From: CAMAVH01 sp046297835
GTDB lineage: Bacteria; Pseudomonadota; Alphaproteobacteria; SMXQ01
Assembly: GCA_046297835.1 (NCBI GenBank)
Contig: JBKBHI010000012.1
Span: 1-64,000 of the forward strand
Direction: 5' to 3'
Length of the DNA stretch: 64,000 nucleotides
The notes below the pieces were generated by a model. It was not told where the DNA came from. It worked only from the letters and a program-made list of their open reading frames with translations, and did not search any database. Each line of letters begins with the position of its first letter. Positions within the stretch are counted from its first letter, which is position 1. A program made the position numbers and the translations under genes. Below, piece after piece: positions 1 through 8,776 of this stretch.

Positions 1-605
<605 letters not shown>

Positions 606-613
606 GATTTATC

Positions 614-645
614 CGGCGGGCGCATTTTGCGCGTCCGCCGATTTC
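614..645 (+). terminator. Probable terminator of rpoD
   Basis: A 10-bp GC-rich stem (614-623 with 631-640, one G-U pair) closes a 7-base loop and is followed by a short, poor T run (ATTTCCC). It lies 8 bases after the rpoD stop. The weak T tract makes it a modest intrinsic terminator. Confidence 0.5.
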
Positions 646-722
646 CCCCGCTTTCGCCTCGGCCGCGTTGCCACGACCTTCGGATCATGGCAGCGTAAGG
701 CCGCGTCTGCGTCGCGCACAGT

Positions 723-799
723 GGGCCTGTAGCTCAATTGGTTAGAGCCGACCGCTCATAACGGTCTGGTTGCAGGTTCAAGTCCTGCCGGGCCCACCA
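723..799 (+). tRNA. tRNA with CAT anticodon (probably tRNA-Ile2, lysidine-modified)
   Basis: A full cloverleaf can be folded: 7-bp acceptor stem (GGGCCTG with CGGGCCC, one T-G pair), D arm GCTC/GAGC, anticodon stem GACCG/CGGTC around loop CTCATAA, T arm GCAGG/CCTGC with loop TTCAAGT, and an encoded CCA end. The anticodon is CAT, so it is Met-elongator or Ile2. The loop and T arm match the E. coli ileX type as I remember it, and the acceptor lacks the unpaired first base of an initiator, so Ile2 is favoured over Met. Confidence 0.93.
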
Positions 800-890
800 T
801 TTTCTCTCTCAGTGACCGCGATAGAACAGGGTGCGCTTCTCCCCGCAATGTGCAGAATCGCGTCCCAGCAACGATCATGGGAGCGCGCAA

Positions 891-1778
891 ATGAAAACCC
901 TCGGCTTCATCGGCACTGGCGGTATGGGCAGCGGCATGGCCGCCAACCTCATCAAAGCCGGCCACAAGCTGGTCGTCACCGATCTTAATCGCGCGCAGGC
1001 GGCCAAATTGGAGGCGCAGGGCGCGACGTTCGTCGAATCGCCGAAGGCCGTCGCCGAATCCTCGGAACTGGTGCTCTCCATGCTGCCGCACAACGATGCC
1101 GTGAAGGCCGTCGGCCTCGGCAAAGGCGGGCTGGTCGAGGCGGCGGGCGGCGCGAAGGTCTGGATCGATTTTTCCAGCATCGACAAGGCGACCATCGTCA
1201 CGACCGCCAGCGAACTTTCCAAGAAAGGCTGGACCGTGGTCGACGCCTCGGCCGGCGGCGTCGAGGAGGTGGCGGCGGCGGGCGAACTAGCGCTGTGGCT
1301 TTCGGGGCCCAAGGACCAGTTCGACGCGCATCTGCCGATCTTCCAGGCGATGGGTAAATCCATTCTGCATGTCGGCGAGCTCGGCAATGCCAAGATGGTC
1401 AAGAACGCCATGGCGATGATCGCCGCCGTGCAGCACATGAGCTATGTCGAGGTCACGCGCTGGCTGGAGAAAGGCGGGCTGGACGCCGCGACGTTCCAGA
1501 CGGTGGTGAAGAACTCGCAGCAAGATTGCGTCGGCACCCGGCGCATCATGGAGACGGTGGCGAGCCGCAAATACAAGCCGCGCAAATCCTGGATGCCGAA
1601 GGACATCAACTTCGGCCTCGATATGGCGCGCGACATGGAAGTGCCGATGCCCTTCGTCAACCTCGCCTCGCAGATGTTCGCCGTCGCCCAGGCGACGGGC
1701 CTGGACGGCTATGAAGCCACCGGCATCGCCTGCAACGTCTATGACGTGCTGAACGGCAAGCCGCCCGCGGCGAAATGA
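891..1778 (+). CDS. NAD(P)-dependent 3-hydroxyisobutyrate dehydrogenase-family enzyme
   Basis: The 295-residue product belongs to the beta-hydroxyacid dehydrogenase family, which oxidises 3-hydroxyisobutyrate, tartronate semialdehyde and similar short hydroxyacids. Visible are the N-terminal Rossmann motif GFIGTGGMG (residues 5-13), a substrate-binding DASAGGVEE segment near 118 that replaces the usual DAPVSGG, and the GELGNAKMVKN motif with the likely catalytic Lys near 171. The ATG at 891 is chosen because it begins directly at the Rossmann strand; an upstream extension adds only non-conserved residues. The substrate cannot be read from sequence. A strong terminator follows. Confidence 0.88.
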   Translation: MKTLGFIGTGGMGSGMAANLIKAGHKLVVTDLNRAQAAKLEAQGATFVESPKAVAESSELVLSMLPHNDAVKAVGLGKGGLVEAAGGAKVWIDFSSIDKATIVTTASELSKKGWTVVDASAGGVEEVAAAGELALWLSGPKDQFDAHLPIFQAMGKSILHVGELGNAKMVKNAMAMIAAVQHMSYVEVTRWLEKGGLDAATFQTVVKNSQQDCVGTRRIMETVASRKYKPRKSWMPKDINFGLDMARDMEVPMPFVNLASQMFAVAQATGLDGYEATGIACNVYDVLNGKPPAAK

Positions 1779-1783
1779 CGGCC

Positions 1784-1820
1784 GCGCGCTGCGGAAGCGT
1801 TCCGCAGCGCGCAATTTTTT
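1784..1820 (+). terminator. Rho-independent terminator
   Basis: A perfect 13-bp stem (1784-1796 with 1800-1812) with a GCG loop is followed by AATTTTTT. It begins 5 bases after the dehydrogenase stop codon. Confidence 0.9.
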
Positions 1821-1921
1821 CGGCTTTTGGGCCGTTTCCCGCCATTGCTTTTGCCGCCGCTTGGCCTAGCATTTCCCTCAATCAAGCCGAGCCATAGCCG
1901 GCGCAAGACGAGGGACGGCCC

Positions 1922-3001
1922 ATGACTATCGCGACGACTCAAGCGGCCCAGCGGAATTCCTGGCGCGCCAGCGCGCGCGAGCTGCCCACCGCCGAGATGA
2001 TGAAGCCGATCGGCGGCTCGGCGGCTTGGCGGCCCGAAGATTTCGCCGGCGACGACCGCTGGATCTACCGTTTGAGCGACGCCGAGATCGCCGAGATCAT
2101 GGCCGCCGTGGCGCGCATCGAGAGCGCCGGGCTCGGCCTGATGGACATCGGCCGCGACGAGTTCGCCGTGCCGACGCTCGCGGCCGGCCTCGCCGACGTG
2201 CGCGAGGAATTGCTGCGCGGGCGCGGCTTCGCCCTGGTGCGCGGCCTGCCGATCGCGGGGCGCTCGCGCCTGCAGACCGCCATCGCCTTCTGGGGCATCG
2301 GCGCGCATATCGGCCGCGCCATCTCGCAGAACACCAAGGGCCAGCTGCTCGGCCATGTCACCGACATCGGCGGCGACTACAACAAGGTGCGTGGCTACAT
2401 GACCAAGTCGCAGATGAATTTCCACTGCGACCGCGCCGATTTCCTGTCGCTCTGCTGCCTGCATCCGGCCAAGGCCGGCGGCGCGCACCGCATCTGCTCG
2501 TCGGTGACGCTACACGACGAAATGCTGAAGCGCGATCCGCAACTGGTCGAAGAGCTGACCTTCCGCTTCTATCGCGGGCGCGCCGTCGATATCGGCGAGG
2601 GCGACCTGCCCTATATCCGCCAGCCGGTGTTCAGCATCACCGACGGCCATTTCGCCGCGCGCGGCGTCAGCGCCGCCATCCGCAAGGGCCAGCAGATCGA
2701 GGGCGTGCCGCCGCTCACGGCCAAGCAGATCGAGGCGATGGAGGCCTATAAAGCCATCGCCGACGAGATCGCCATCGACATCGACTTCCAGCCCGGCGAC
2801 ATCTCCTTCGTGCAGAACCATGTGACGCTGCATTCGCGCACCGGCTTCGAAGATTGGCCGGAGCAAGAGCGCAGGCGCCACCTGTTGCGCCTGTGGCTGT
2901 CGAGCGACGGGGCTTATCCCGTGCATCCCGACATCGAGCGGGAAATCCGCGGCGTCGTCCTGCCCGACACCGTGCTGCGCGCCTCGCTCGAAGTCGTCTG
3001 A
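1922..3001 (+). CDS. TauD/TfdA-family Fe(II)/2-oxoglutarate dioxygenase
   Basis: A 359-residue cytoplasmic oxygenase of the clavaminate synthase/TauD superfamily. The iron ligands are visible as H168-x-D170 in NFHCDRADF and a distal His near 304 in NHVTLHSR; Arg near 323 (RRHLLRLWL) should hold the 2-oxoglutarate carboxylate. Such enzymes hydroxylate taurine, phenoxyacetates, trimethyllysine or other small acids; nothing nearby points to the substrate. GAGGGA lies just before the ATG. The gene stands alone between the dehydrogenase terminator and a convergent stress-protein gene. Confidence 0.88.
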   Translation: MTIATTQAAQRNSWRASARELPTAEMMKPIGGSAAWRPEDFAGDDRWIYRLSDAEIAEIMAAVARIESAGLGLMDIGRDEFAVPTLAAGLADVREELLRGRGFALVRGLPIAGRSRLQTAIAFWGIGAHIGRAISQNTKGQLLGHVTDIGGDYNKVRGYMTKSQMNFHCDRADFLSLCCLHPAKAGGAHRICSSVTLHDEMLKRDPQLVEELTFRFYRGRAVDIGEGDLPYIRQPVFSITDGHFAARGVSAAIRKGQQIEGVPPLTAKQIEAMEAYKAIADEIAIDIDFQPGDISFVQNHVTLHSRTGFEDWPEQERRRHLLRLWLSSDGAYPVHPDIEREIRGVVLPDTVLRASLEVV

Positions 3002-3010
3002 GGCGCGCGC

Positions 3011-3865
3011 TTAGCGCGCCATCAGCACCGGCAGCTTGGCGCGCTCGAGCATATGGCGGGTGAAGCCGCCGAACACCCACTCGCGCAAGCGGCCGCGGGT
3101 ATAGGCGCCCATCACCAGCAGGTTCGCGTCCACCGCGCGCGCGGCCGCCTCCAGGGCGGCTTCGACGCTGCCGGCTTTGGGCGCGGCCTGCGTTTCGGCG
3201 GCGATGCCGTGCCAGGCGAGATAATCGACCAGCGCGCCGGCGATGGCGGCGGTGAAATTCTTTTCCGCGACGGTGCAGATCACCACGCGCTTCGCGCGCG
3301 CGAGCAGCGGCAGAGCCGCGCCGACGGCGCGAAACGCCTCGCTGCTGCCGTTCCAGGCGATCAGCACGGCGCCGCCGAGCAAAGGCGCGGATGCGCCGGC
3401 GGGCGCGAACAGCACCGGCCGTCCCTCATGCAACAGCGTCAGTTCATGGCCGAGCGTGTCGCCGCCGCGCGCGGCCGGCGGCGGGAGGATGAGAAGGTCG
3501 GCGAGCGGGCTGGCGCGGCCGAGCGCTTCCTGCGCCCCGGCTTCGCGCCAGGCGGCCGAGGGCCGGCGGCCGCCGCCAGCGCGCTCGGCGGCCGTCAGGC
3601 GGTTGGCGATGCGCCAAGCCTCGAATTTGCCCCGGGCCGCATCGGCCGTCTCGCGCCACACCGTTTCGGCCTGGGCCGCCAGATCGCGGTAGACCGAGGG
3701 AAACAGGCCGAGCCCGGTCGGCGGCGGCGTCAGGCAGGGGTTGGGGCGGGCGTAGGCGGCGTCGATATGGCCCTTGAACGCCTCGGCCAGCTCATGGGCA
3801 CGGGCCAGCACGGCGTCGTCGGCCGGGCCGCCGCTCACGTGGGCGGTGATTACGCAGATCGTCAT
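3011..3865 (-). CDS. Universal stress protein (UspA family)
   Basis: A 284-residue protein whose C-terminal half is a clear Usp domain: LIAWNGSSEAFRAV opens it and VMGAYTRGRLREWVFGGFTRHML near the end is the nucleotide-loop signature G-x2-G-x9-G. The N-terminal half (MTICVITAHVSGG...) looks like a degenerate second Usp fold, as in tandem-type Usps. The ATG at 3865 is chosen because GGAGGT lies just upstream; an earlier in-frame start adds Arg-rich residues without homology. The perfect FNR/FixK box at 3917-3930 lies about 52 bp upstream, so expression in low oxygen is likely. Confidence 0.9.
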   Translation of the reverse strand: MTICVITAHVSGGPADDAVLARAHELAEAFKGHIDAAYARPNPCLTPPPTGLGLFPSVYRDLAAQAETVWRETADAARGKFEAWRIANRLTAAERAGGGRRPSAAWREAGAQEALGRASPLADLLILPPPAARGGDTLGHELTLLHEGRPVLFAPAGASAPLLGGAVLIAWNGSSEAFRAVGAALPLLARAKRVVICTVAEKNFTAAIAGALVDYLAWHGIAAETQAAPKAGSVEAALEAAARAVDANLLVMGAYTRGRLREWVFGGFTRHMLERAKLPVLMAR

Positions 3866-3916
3866 GTGGCACCTCCGATTGTTCGCGCAGTATCGGGCGC
3901 GGCGGCGGCGGGCACG

Positions 3917-3930
3917 TTGATCTCGATCAA
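3917..3930. promoter_or_regulatory. Perfect FNR/FixK-type operator
   Basis: TTGATctcgATCAA is an exact match to the Crp/Fnr-family consensus TTGAT-N4-ATCAA. It lies in the 152-bp divergent region, with its centre about 58 bp from the usp start and about 94 bp from the DUF305 start. The distance suits activation of usp best. Confidence 0.8.
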
Positions 3931-4017
3931 GGGCGGATATCGGCGAAAGAGCCGGCCGATTGACCTTCCCTCCATGGGAAGCTCCATGCTGGCGCTTCAA
4001 CCGCCAGGAGAGACGCC

Positions 4018-4428
4018 ATGCCGCAATCGCTCGTCAAAGTTTGTTTCCTCGCTCTTGCCCTGGGCGCCGGCGCCCCGCCGGCCATCGCCCAGACGGGCCA
4101 TGGCAGCCATGGAGCCGGGCACGGGGCCGCGCCCCTGAGCGCCATGCCCCCGAGCGCCGTGCCGATGAGCGCCGCGTCGCAGGCCTATATGGAGGCGATG
4201 AAAGTCATGGATCGCGACATGGCGGCGATGCCGATGACCGGCAAGGCCGGCGTCGATTTCGCCGCCATGATGATTCCGCATCATCAGGCCGCGATCGACA
4301 TGGCCAACGCCTATCTCGCCAGCGGTGACAAGGATCCCGAGCTGACGCAGCTGTCGCGCGAGATCGTCGCCGCGCAGGAACGCGAGATCGCCTTTCTCAG
4401 AGGCTGGCTCGCAAAACAACCGCGCTAG
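4018..4428 (+). CDS. Secreted DUF305-family (ferritin-like) protein
   Basis: A 136-residue protein with a signal peptide (residues 1-22, LALGAGAPPAIA), then a Met/His-rich low-complexity stretch and a DUF305 four-helix segment with the hallmark MMIPHHQAAIDMA and the EIVAAQEREIAFLRGWL helix. DUF305 proteins are often found with copper-handling genes, and the Met/His residues would suit metal binding, but no copper gene is adjacent. AGGAGAG precedes the ATG. It shares its upstream region with usp and its FNR/FixK box. Confidence 0.85.
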   Translation: MPQSLVKVCFLALALGAGAPPAIAQTGHGSHGAGHGAAPLSAMPPSAVPMSAASQAYMEAMKVMDRDMAAMPMTGKAGVDFAAMMIPHHQAAIDMANAYLASGDKDPELTQLSREIVAAQEREIAFLRGWLAKQPR

Positions 4429-4480
4429 ACGGGCGAGACTCGTCAGGGGATTCGGGGTAGCGGCGAAGGGTTTCGCGCGA

Positions 4481-4498
4481 CTGTCGCCGATGTGTCAT
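4481..4498 (+). promoter_or_regulatory. Candidate Pho box (PhoB operator)
   Basis: CTGTCGC-CGAT-GTGTCAT has the Pho-box layout of two 7-base repeats (consensus CTGTCAT) separated by 4 bases, with 5/7 and 6/7 matches. It lies 82 bp before the phnD-like start codon. Confidence 0.6.
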
Positions 4499-4579
4499 CC
4501 CCATGACCCGGAAACTTCACATGGCTTCTTTAGGCAGGGGTTCCTCTTGCGATAACCCTTCAGCCTCCAGGAGCATGAC

Positions 4580-5566
4580 ATGGTCGGAACGTCCCGCCTC
4601 GCCACCCTGCTCGCCGCCGCCGGTCTGGCGTTCGGCGCCTCTTTCGCCGCCAGCCCCGCCGCCGCTCAGGCGCAGGATTGCCCGCGCGGCCAGCTCGACG
4701 TCCGCTTCTGCGATCGCGACGGCGATCTCGTCGCCGACGCGCCCACCCATCCCAAGCAGTTCGTCAATCCCTCGACGCTGATCTTCGCCTACACCCCGGT
4801 CGAAGATCCCTCGGTCTACGCCAAGGTGTGGGACGGCTTCATTAAGCATATGGAGAAGACGACGGGCAAAAAGACCGTTTTCTTCCCGGTCCAGTCCAAC
4901 GCCGCGCAGCTCGAAGCCATGCGCTCGGGCCGTCTGCATGTCGCGGGCTTCAACACCGGCAGCAACCCCATCGCCGTGAACTGCGCCGGCTTCGTGCCCT
5001 TCACCATGATGGCGGCGAAGGACGGCTCGTTCGGCTACGAGATGGAGATCATCACTCATGTCGATTCGCCGATCAAAGCCGTCGCCGACCTGAAGGGCCG
5101 CACGCTGGCCTTCACCGACCAGAACTCCAACTCGGGCTTCAAGGCGCCGTCCGCGTTGCTCAAGGCCGAGTTCAAGCTCGAAGCCGACAAGGACTTCAAG
5201 ACGGCGTTCTCCGGCAAGCACGACAATTCGGTCATCGGCGTCGTGAACAAGGACTATGACGCCGGCGCCGTGGCCAATTCGGTGATGAAGCGCATGATCG
5301 AGCGCAACGTCGTCGACGGCAGCAAGATCCGCACGATCTACAAGTCGCAGACCTTCCCGACCACCGGCTATGGCCATGTCTACAACCTGCATCCGGACCT
5401 CGCCGCCAAGGTCAAGGAAGCCTTCTCCACTTTCCAGTGGGAAGGTTCGGCGCTGCAGAACGAGTTCAAGGCCGAAGGCCAGTTCCTGCCGATCACCTAC
5501 AAGCAGCACTGGGACGTGATCCGCAAGATCGACGCCGCCAGCAACGTCAGCTACGCCTGCAAGTAA
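4580..5566 (+). CDS. phnD: Phosphonate/phosphite-type ABC transporter substrate-binding protein
   Basis: A 328-residue periplasmic protein with a cleavable signal peptide (about residues 1-31, ending AAQA). The mature part is a PhnD-type solute-binding protein: FAYTPVEDPSVYAKVW opens the first lobe, VADLKGRTLAFTDQNSNSGF is the characteristic hinge segment, and a PTTGYGHVYNLHP segment follows. It is the first gene of a four-gene uptake operon. Whether the ligand is phosphonate, phosphite or phosphate cannot be told: no C-P lyase or phosphite dehydrogenase gene is near. The Pho-box-like element upstream suggests induction by phosphate starvation. Confidence 0.9.
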   Translation: MVGTSRLATLLAAAGLAFGASFAASPAAAQAQDCPRGQLDVRFCDRDGDLVADAPTHPKQFVNPSTLIFAYTPVEDPSVYAKVWDGFIKHMEKTTGKKTVFFPVQSNAAQLEAMRSGRLHVAGFNTGSNPIAVNCAGFVPFTMMAAKDGSFGYEMEIITHVDSPIKAVADLKGRTLAFTDQNSNSGFKAPSALLKAEFKLEADKDFKTAFSGKHDNSVIGVVNKDYDAGAVANSVMKRMIERNVVDGSKIRTIYKSQTFPTTGYGHVYNLHPDLAAKVKEAFSTFQWEGSALQNEFKAEGQFLPITYKQHWDVIRKIDAASNVSYACK

Positions 5567-5597
5567 GGCGCGATCCAGGCGATTGAGGACAGGGCCG

Positions 5598-6425
5598 ATG
5601 TTGCGTCTCGACGAGCTGACCAAACGCTATCCGACCGGCGATCTCGCTTTGCGCGGGGTTTCCCTGACGGTGCCGGATGGTCAAGTCGTCGCGCTCATCG
5701 GCCCGTCCGGCGCCGGCAAAAGCACTTTGATCCGCTGCATCAACCGCTTGGTCGAGCCGACCGGCGGGCGGGTGCTGCTCGGCGAGCGCGACCTCGCCAG
5801 CCTGGGGCAGGGCGGCTTGCGCCGCGCGCGCCGCAAGATCGGCATGATTTTCCAGGAATATGCCTTGGTCGAACGGCTGACGGTCATGGAGAACGTCCTG
5901 TCGGGCCGGCTCGGCTATGTCGGTTTCTGGCGCAGCTGGTTCCGCCGCTTTCCCGAAGCCGACGTCGCCGAGGCCTTCCGCATCCTCGATCGCGTCGGCC
6001 TGAGCGAGATGGTCGACAAGCGCGCGGACGCTCTCTCCGGCGGCCAGCGCCAGCGCGTCGGCATCGCCCGCGCGCTGATCCAGCAGCCTGAATTGCTGCT
6101 GGTCGACGAACCGACCGCGAGCCTCGATCCTAAGACGGCGCGCCAGATCATGCGCTTGCTGTGCGAGCTTTGCCTCGAGCGCGGACTGGCGGCGATCATC
6201 AACATGCATGACGTCCTGCTCGCCCAGATGTTCGCCCAGCGCATCGTCGGGCTGCGCCAGGGCCAAGTGGTGTACGACGGCCCGCCGCAGGGGCTGACTC
6301 CGGCGACGCTGACGGAAATCTACGGCGAGGAAGATTGGGAAGCGACCATGCGCCGCGATCCGGACGACGACGCCGACATCGCCGACGAGGAGCGCTTGCG
6401 CGATCTCATGATACGAGCCAATTGA
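5598..6425 (+). CDS. phnC: Phosphonate ABC transporter ATP-binding protein
   Basis: A 275-residue ABC ATPase with Walker A GPSGAGKST (residues 35-43), Q-loop MIFQEYALVERL, signature LSGGQRQRVGIARAL and Walker B LLLVDEPTASLD. Gene order after phnD and before two PhnE permeases fixes the role. The ATG at 5598 is preferred because GAGGA lies 8 bases upstream; a TTG at 5583 would add five residues. The C-terminal tail is acidic (DPDDDADIADEE). Confidence 0.92.
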   Translation: MLRLDELTKRYPTGDLALRGVSLTVPDGQVVALIGPSGAGKSTLIRCINRLVEPTGGRVLLGERDLASLGQGGLRRARRKIGMIFQEYALVERLTVMENVLSGRLGYVGFWRSWFRRFPEADVAEAFRILDRVGLSEMVDKRADALSGGQRQRVGIARALIQQPELLLVDEPTASLDPKTARQIMRLLCELCLERGLAAIINMHDVLLAQMFAQRIVGLRQGQVVYDGPPQGLTPATLTEIYGEEDWEATMRRDPDDDADIADEERLRDLMIRAN

Positions 6426-6432
6426 TGCGCCG

Positions 6433-7251
6433 ATGACGGTTGTCGCCCAAGAACCTGCCGCCTATCCCCGCCGCTGGCGCCGGCCGCCGTTCATCGCCAA
6501 CCCGTTCTGGCGTTGGGCGATCTTCCTTGCCATCGGGGTCTATCTCGCCCTCGCCTTCGGCACGCTGGAGATCAATTGGCAGCGCGTTGCCGAAGGGTTG
6601 CCGCGCGGCCAGCGTTTTCTCGCCGCGTTCTTTCCGCCGGACTTCGTCTCCCGCGCCGACGAAATTGTCGACGGCATTCTCGAAAGCCTGTGGATGACCG
6701 TCGTCGCTACCGCGCTCGGCATCGCCTTGTCGGTGCCGATCGCGCTCGGCGCCGCGCGCAATATCGCGCCCCTGCCGATCTATTATTTCTGCCGCGCCGT
6801 TCTCGCGGTGTCGCGCAGCTTCCAGGAAATCATCATCGCCATATTTTTCGTCAAGCTGTTCGGCTTCGGCCCGCTCGCAGGCATGCTCACCATCGTCGTC
6901 GCGACGATCGGCTTCTACGGAAAATTGCTCGCCGAAGACATCGAGGACATGGATCCTGCGCCGGCCGAGGCGGTGCGCGCCGCCGGCGCCGGCTGGTTCC
7001 AATGGCTCAATTACGCCGTGCAGCCGCAGGTCATGCCGCGCATGATCGGCTTGGCGCTCTATCGGTTCGACATCAACTTCCGGGAATCGGCCGTGATCGG
7101 CATCGTCGGCGCGGGCGGCATCGGGGCGACGCTGAACACCGCGTTCGACCGTTACGAATTCGGCACGGCGGCGGCGATCCTCATCGTCATCATCGCCATC
7201 GTCATGGCGGTCGAATATTCCTCGGGTTTCATACGCAAATGGGCGCAATGA
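6433..7251 (+). CDS. phnE: Phosphonate ABC transporter permease, first copy
   Basis: A 272-residue inner-membrane protein with about six hydrophobic spans. The cytoplasmic loop with EAVRAAGAGWFQWLNYAV corresponds to the EAA motif that docks on PhnC, and FDINFRESAVIGIVGAGGIG is the typical PhnE C-terminal signature. It starts 7 bases after phnC and is followed after one base by a second permease, so the complex is probably a heterodimeric channel. Confidence 0.92.
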   Translation: MTVVAQEPAAYPRRWRRPPFIANPFWRWAIFLAIGVYLALAFGTLEINWQRVAEGLPRGQRFLAAFFPPDFVSRADEIVDGILESLWMTVVATALGIALSVPIALGAARNIAPLPIYYFCRAVLAVSRSFQEIIIAIFFVKLFGFGPLAGMLTIVVATIGFYGKLLAEDIEDMDPAPAEAVRAAGAGWFQWLNYAVQPQVMPRMIGLALYRFDINFRESAVIGIVGAGGIGATLNTAFDRYEFGTAAAILIVIIAIVMAVEYSSGFIRKWAQ

Positions 7252-7252
7252 C

Positions 7253-8071
7253 ATGCCGGTGAGCGCGACCGAGCGCGCCGAGAAAATCTGGCGGCGGCGC
7301 GCCGCGCGCCGCGATTGGGCGATCTGGGCGGCGTGGCTCGCCAGCGTCGCGTTGTTCGTCGTCTGCTTCCAGTTCATTTCCGAACGCACCATCTGGCTGT
7401 TCGTCGCCGACGTGCCCGAACAGGCGGCCGATCTCGGCGCGCGCATGGTGCCCCCGCAATGGGACTACATGTCAGTGCTGTGGCTGCCGCTGTGGGACAC
7501 TATCAACATGGCGACCCTGGGAACCTTGCTCGCGATCATCCTTTCGGTGCCGACGGCCTTTCTCGCGGCGCGCAACACGACCCCGAACGCCTATTTCGTG
7601 CGCCCCGCCGCGCTGTTCGTCATCGTCGCTTCGCGGTCGATCAATTCGCTGATCTGGGCTTTGCTGCTCGTGGCGATTCTCGGTCCCGGCATATTCGCCG
7701 GCATCATCGCCATCGCTTTGCGTTCCATCGGCTTCATCGGGAAGCTGCTTTATGAAGCCATCGAGGAGATCGACGCCAGCCAAGTCGAGGCTGTGACCGC
7801 GAGCGGCGCGAAGCCGTCGCAGGTCATGTCGTACGGCATCGTGCCGCAAATCATGCCGGCCTTCGCCGGCATCACCTTGTTCCGCTGGGATATCAATATC
7901 CGGGAATCCACCGTGCTCGGACTCGTCGGCGCCGGCGGCATCGGCCTGCAACTCAACGCGGCGATCAGCCAGCTCGCTTGGACCAAAGTGTCGGTGATCT
8001 TGATCGCGATTCTCGCGACGGTCGTCGTCAGCGAATGGATCTCCGCCCGGGTCCGCCACGCCGTCATCTGA
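7253..8071 (+). CDS. phnE: Phosphonate ABC transporter permease, second copy
   Basis: A 272-residue paralogue of the preceding permease, with the matching loop EAVTASGAKPSQVMSYGIV and the signature WDINIRESTVLGLVGAGGIG. TGA-c-ATG coupling to the first permease implies translational coupling and equal amounts of both subunits. The N-terminus before the first span is basic (RRRAARRD), as expected for a cytoplasmic end. Last gene of the operon. Confidence 0.92.
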   Translation: MPVSATERAEKIWRRRAARRDWAIWAAWLASVALFVVCFQFISERTIWLFVADVPEQAADLGARMVPPQWDYMSVLWLPLWDTINMATLGTLLAIILSVPTAFLAARNTTPNAYFVRPAALFVIVASRSINSLIWALLLVAILGPGIFAGIIAIALRSIGFIGKLLYEAIEEIDASQVEAVTASGAKPSQVMSYGIVPQIMPAFAGITLFRWDINIRESTVLGLVGAGGIGLQLNAAISQLAWTKVSVILIAILATVVVSEWISARVRHAVI

Positions 8072-8121
8072 CGGCGTTGGGCATGGTTGCCGACAAAGCG
8101 TCGGAACCGGACGATTGCCGT

Positions 8122-8146
8122 GGAACAGCCCGTCCCGCTTCTCGTT
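8122..8146 (+). promoter_or_regulatory. EcfG-type general stress promoter
   Basis: GGAAC (8122-8126), a 16-base spacer and CGTT (8143-8146) match exactly the promoter consensus of alphaproteobacterial EcfG sigma factors. It lies 74 bp before the PRC-barrel gene start. Confidence 0.7.
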
Positions 8147-8219
8147 GGTGATGTATCCGCAGGCCGAGCGCGCGTCGCGCGCGAAGCTTCTGCGGAACGC
8201 CATCGCGAAGGAGATCGAC

Positions 8220-8588
8220 ATGACGGACATCACACAAATCACCAGCGGTTCCGCCATCCCCGCCGAGAAGGTCATCGACACCAGCGTCTACAACGCAGCT
8301 GGTGAGAAGCTCGGCAGCATCGAGGACATCATCATCGACAAGGTGAGCGGCCGCTCGCTCTACGCCATCATGGCGTTCGGCGGCTTTCTCGGCCTCGGCC
8401 ACAAGCACCATCCGCTGCCCTGGTCGGTATTGACCTACGACAAGGACAAGGAAGGCTATGTCGTGAACCTCGACAAGAAGCAGCTCGAGGGCGCGCCGGG
8501 CTATGACGAGGACGATGTCGAATGGACGCCGACCTACGGCCGCGGCGTCGATAGCTATTACAAGGTGCCGACCTACTGGATGGACTGA
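8220..8588 (+). CDS. PRC-barrel domain protein, cytoplasmic
   Basis: A 122-residue protein without signal peptide. The PRC-barrel fold is marked by VYNAAGEKLGSIEDIIIDK, the GGFLGLGHKHHPLPWSVLTYD strand pair and a C-terminal acidic and aromatic tail (DEDDVEWTP...YWMD). Small PRC-barrel proteins of this type are common members of the alphaproteobacterial general stress regulon; their biochemical role is not known. The ATG at 8220 follows GAAGGAGA, an excellent ribosome binding site, and the upstream EcfG promoter fits the start. A strong terminator follows. Confidence 0.88.
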   Translation: MTDITQITSGSAIPAEKVIDTSVYNAAGEKLGSIEDIIIDKVSGRSLYAIMAFGGFLGLGHKHHPLPWSVLTYDKDKEGYVVNLDKKQLEGAPGYDEDDVEWTPTYGRGVDSYYKVPTYWMD

Positions 8589-8614
8589 CCGGCAAGACTG
8601 GCCGCGCCGAGGCC

Positions 8615-8650
8615 GAAAGCCCGCCCTCGCAAGGGCGGGCTTTCGCTTTT
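8615..8650 (+). terminator. Rho-independent terminator
   Basis: A perfect 13-bp stem (8615-8627 with 8632-8644) with a CGCA loop is followed by GCTTTTCC, 26 bases after the PRC-barrel stop codon. Confidence 0.85.
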
Positions 8651-8682
8651 CCAGGGCCCGTCCGCTTCGCGAAAGCGCCCTC

Positions 8683-8711
8683 CTGACCGTCGCGGGCCGA
8701 TAGGCTATAAT
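8683..8711 (+). promoter_or_regulatory. sigma70-type promoter of the histidine kinase gene
   Basis: CTGACC (8683-8688), a 17-base spacer and a perfect TATAAT (8706-8711) lie upstream of the hybrid kinase gene and downstream of the previous terminator. Confidence 0.6.
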
Positions 8712-8776
8712 GGCGGTCCGGGATTCGGCGGGGGTACACGGTGGGCCCGCCGCGTTCCGCCGGGGACGCCGTGCGC

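Noticed and set aside
723..799. Call of elongator or initiator tRNA-Met
   Set aside because: The acceptor is fully paired, unlike initiator tRNA, and the arm sequences look like the Ile2 (CAT) type; the lysidine identity cannot be proven by sequence alone.
4517..5623. Open frame of 368 codons opposite phnD
   Set aside because: phnD has a signal peptide and family motifs, and sits in a phn operon. The antisense product has no recognisable domain.
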